Shown one piece after another: positions 51,365-52,143 of a stretch of DNA of 52,143 nucleotides (positions are counted from its first letter, which is position 1; the number at the start of each line of letters is the position of its first letter). Location of the stretch: assembly GCA_031969915.1 (NCBI GenBank), contig DALYJJ010000030.1, forward strand, positions 1 to 52,143. Direction: 5' to 3'. Source of the DNA: DALYJJ01 sp031969915. GTDB lineage: Bacteria > Acidobacteriota > Terriglobia > Bryobacterales > Bryobacteraceae. A program made the translations under genes and the position numbers. A model generated the notes under the pieces. It made no database searches, was not told the DNA's origin, and saw only the letters and a list, made by a program, of their open reading frames with translations.

Positions 51365-52143
51365 ATGGAGGCAGGACTGAGGAATACTCTGATTCTGCTA
51401 CTCGCGTTGCAGTGCGGTTTGTCTGCAATGCAGGTTCCTGGCGGCGGCGCGCGCGGCGGTGGGGCGGGGATTGCCCGAGCTAGTGCAGTGCGAGGCGCAC
51501 CCGTAAGAGGGGCAGCGCCTCGTGGCGGCACCAATGCGGCTAGAGGATCGGTGGACGTCGCGCGGGCGGCAAGAGCTGACTCGGTTCGTGGTGCGGCACC
51601 CGGCATTCGGGGATTCTTCCGCAACATCACAACTGACCCGTTTTCCAGCAATATGTTACGGGTCAATTCCCTTGGCGCGATCGCCGACGCGCGCGGTCGA
51701 GTAGTTGGCCAACTGTTGCGAACCGGACAAATCACCAGCAATGGAACGATCCTGGGCCGGATATCCGCCGGCCAGATTATTGACAACGTTGGCAGGCAGG
51801 TCGCGCAACTGCGTGGCTTCACCTTGGGGCGGGCGGCGATGCTGGCTGAGGACGGCAGGGGAATCTCTGTTCCCAGAAGCGCATGGGTGGAGGTCCTCCG
51901 GATTGATGAGACCCTTTCTTCCCGCTTCGTGGTCCGGCTAGCCGAATCAGGAATCATCGGCAGGATTCCGGCCAGCAGTATTGTTCTTTTGTCTGACGCC
52001 GCTGGATCCACTGTCCAAACTGATGCCCAAACGCCAAGGGCCATTGCCCCAAACGGTCTAGCAGTCGAACTTTTCACCAAATCCGGCGACCCATTGGATC
52101 TTGGCATTGATCGATTCGCTGCTGGCGTTCGTGATGCGGTGCT
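51365..52143 (+). CDS. Secreted protein of unknown function, 3' end outside window
   Basis: The plus strand is open without a stop from ATG 51365 to the window edge (259 codons). The N-terminus is a signal peptide (NTLILLLALQCGLSAMQ). It is followed by a Gly/Ala/Arg low-complexity linker of about 50 residues (AVRGAPVRGAAPRGG). From about residue 95 the sequence alternates in short beta-like units: LRVNSLGAIADARGRVVGQL, GRISAGQIIDNVGRQVAQL, WVEVLRIDETLSSRFVVRLA, ESGIIGRIPASSIVLLS. The repeated 'RG-x-V-G' and 'I-G-R-I' turns suggest a beta-rich repeat. I do not recognise a family. The region is less GC-rich than its neighbours. A GTG at 51359 is an alternative start. The preceding 184 bp hold no gene. 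Confidence 0.7.
   Translation, partial: MEAGLRNTLILLLALQCGLSAMQVPGGGARGGGAGIARASAVRGAPVRGAAPRGGTNAARGSVDVARAARADSVRGAAPGIRGFFRNITTDPFSSNMLRVNSLGAIADARGRVVGQLLRTGQITSNGTILGRISAGQIIDNVGRQVAQLRGFTLGRAAMLAEDGRGISVPRSAWVEVLRIDETLSSRFVVRLAESGIIGRIPASSIVLLSDAAGSTVQTDAQTPRAIAPNGLAVELFTKSGDPLDLGIDRFAAGVRDAV

Noticed and set aside
51340..52107. 255-codon minus-strand frame at the right edge
   Set aside because: Its composition is Arg/Pro/Ser-rich without any motif. The plus strand has a signal peptide and stays open to the window edge.

Overview
The window looks like chromosome of an Acidobacteriota bacterium, most likely of the Bryobacterales/Solibacter lineage. The assignment rests on family content: a PadR + ADOP-type permease pair, a VWFA-related 'acidobacterial domain' protein, an Oar-like TonB-dependent receptor with a carboxypeptidase-regulatory-like domain, a Ser/Thr kinase with a C-terminal repeat region, a Tat-exported aldo/keto reductase beside a Tat-exported enolase-superfamily enzyme, and a large tricorn-like protease. 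Base composition is high GC, which creates many long antisense shadow frames. I saw no rRNA, tRNA, CRISPR array or prophage.

Layout. 1-9.4 kb (minus strand): the cell-shape cluster mreB-mreC-mreD-mrdA-rodA, then an RNase G/E whose S1 domain carries a low-complexity insert of roughly 430 residues, then a secreted protein cut by the window edge. 9.5-12.2 kb (minus): a YjhG-type sugar-acid dehydratase overlapping an RraA-type aldolase, a likely two-step sugar-acid route. 12.4-16.3 kb (plus): a REC-GGDEF diguanylate cyclase, then a tightly overlapping HAD / secreted protein / O-methyltransferase / L,D-transpeptidase operon; a 38-codon membrane ORF lies between them on the minus strand. 16.5-20.9 kb: PadR-ADOP, a DUF433/DUF5615 toxin-antitoxin pair and a transposase remnant, an accessory-looking patch. 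20.9-26.3 kb (plus): a VWFA-related protein, then a Tat aldo/keto reductase, Tat enolase-superfamily enzyme and GH29 alpha-fucosidase operon. 26.3-31.9 kb: an orphan DUF4157 protein with two HExxH motifs, EVE protein, Maf, a TerB-like protein, and a MoxR ATPase overlapping a 602-residue protein with a TraB-like N-terminus. 32-38.7 kb: SPOR protein, dienelactone hydrolase, nucleotide-pyrophosphatase-type phosphodiesterase, tricorn-like protease. 38.7-46.3 kb: PhnB-like protein, cmk-lysC, a [2Fe-2S] ferredoxin and a divergent minimal zincin, the TonB receptor, a hypothetical protein with a 19-bp palindrome at its start, and a dicluster ferredoxin. 46.4-52.1 kb: Ser/Thr kinase, aminotransferase, Ada, and the start of a secreted protein running off the window.

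The most general signal is regulatory. Ten first genes of transcription units have a TAnnnT -10-like hexamer ending 6-8 bases before the start codon and no clear Shine-Dalgarno sequence, whereas several downstream genes have one. This points to widespread leaderless transcription and also fixes several starts. The best candidates for something undescribed are the TerB / MoxR / TraB-like locus, the orphan double-HExxH DUF4157 protein, the paired hairpins before the RNase G/E gene, and the embedded small membrane ORF.
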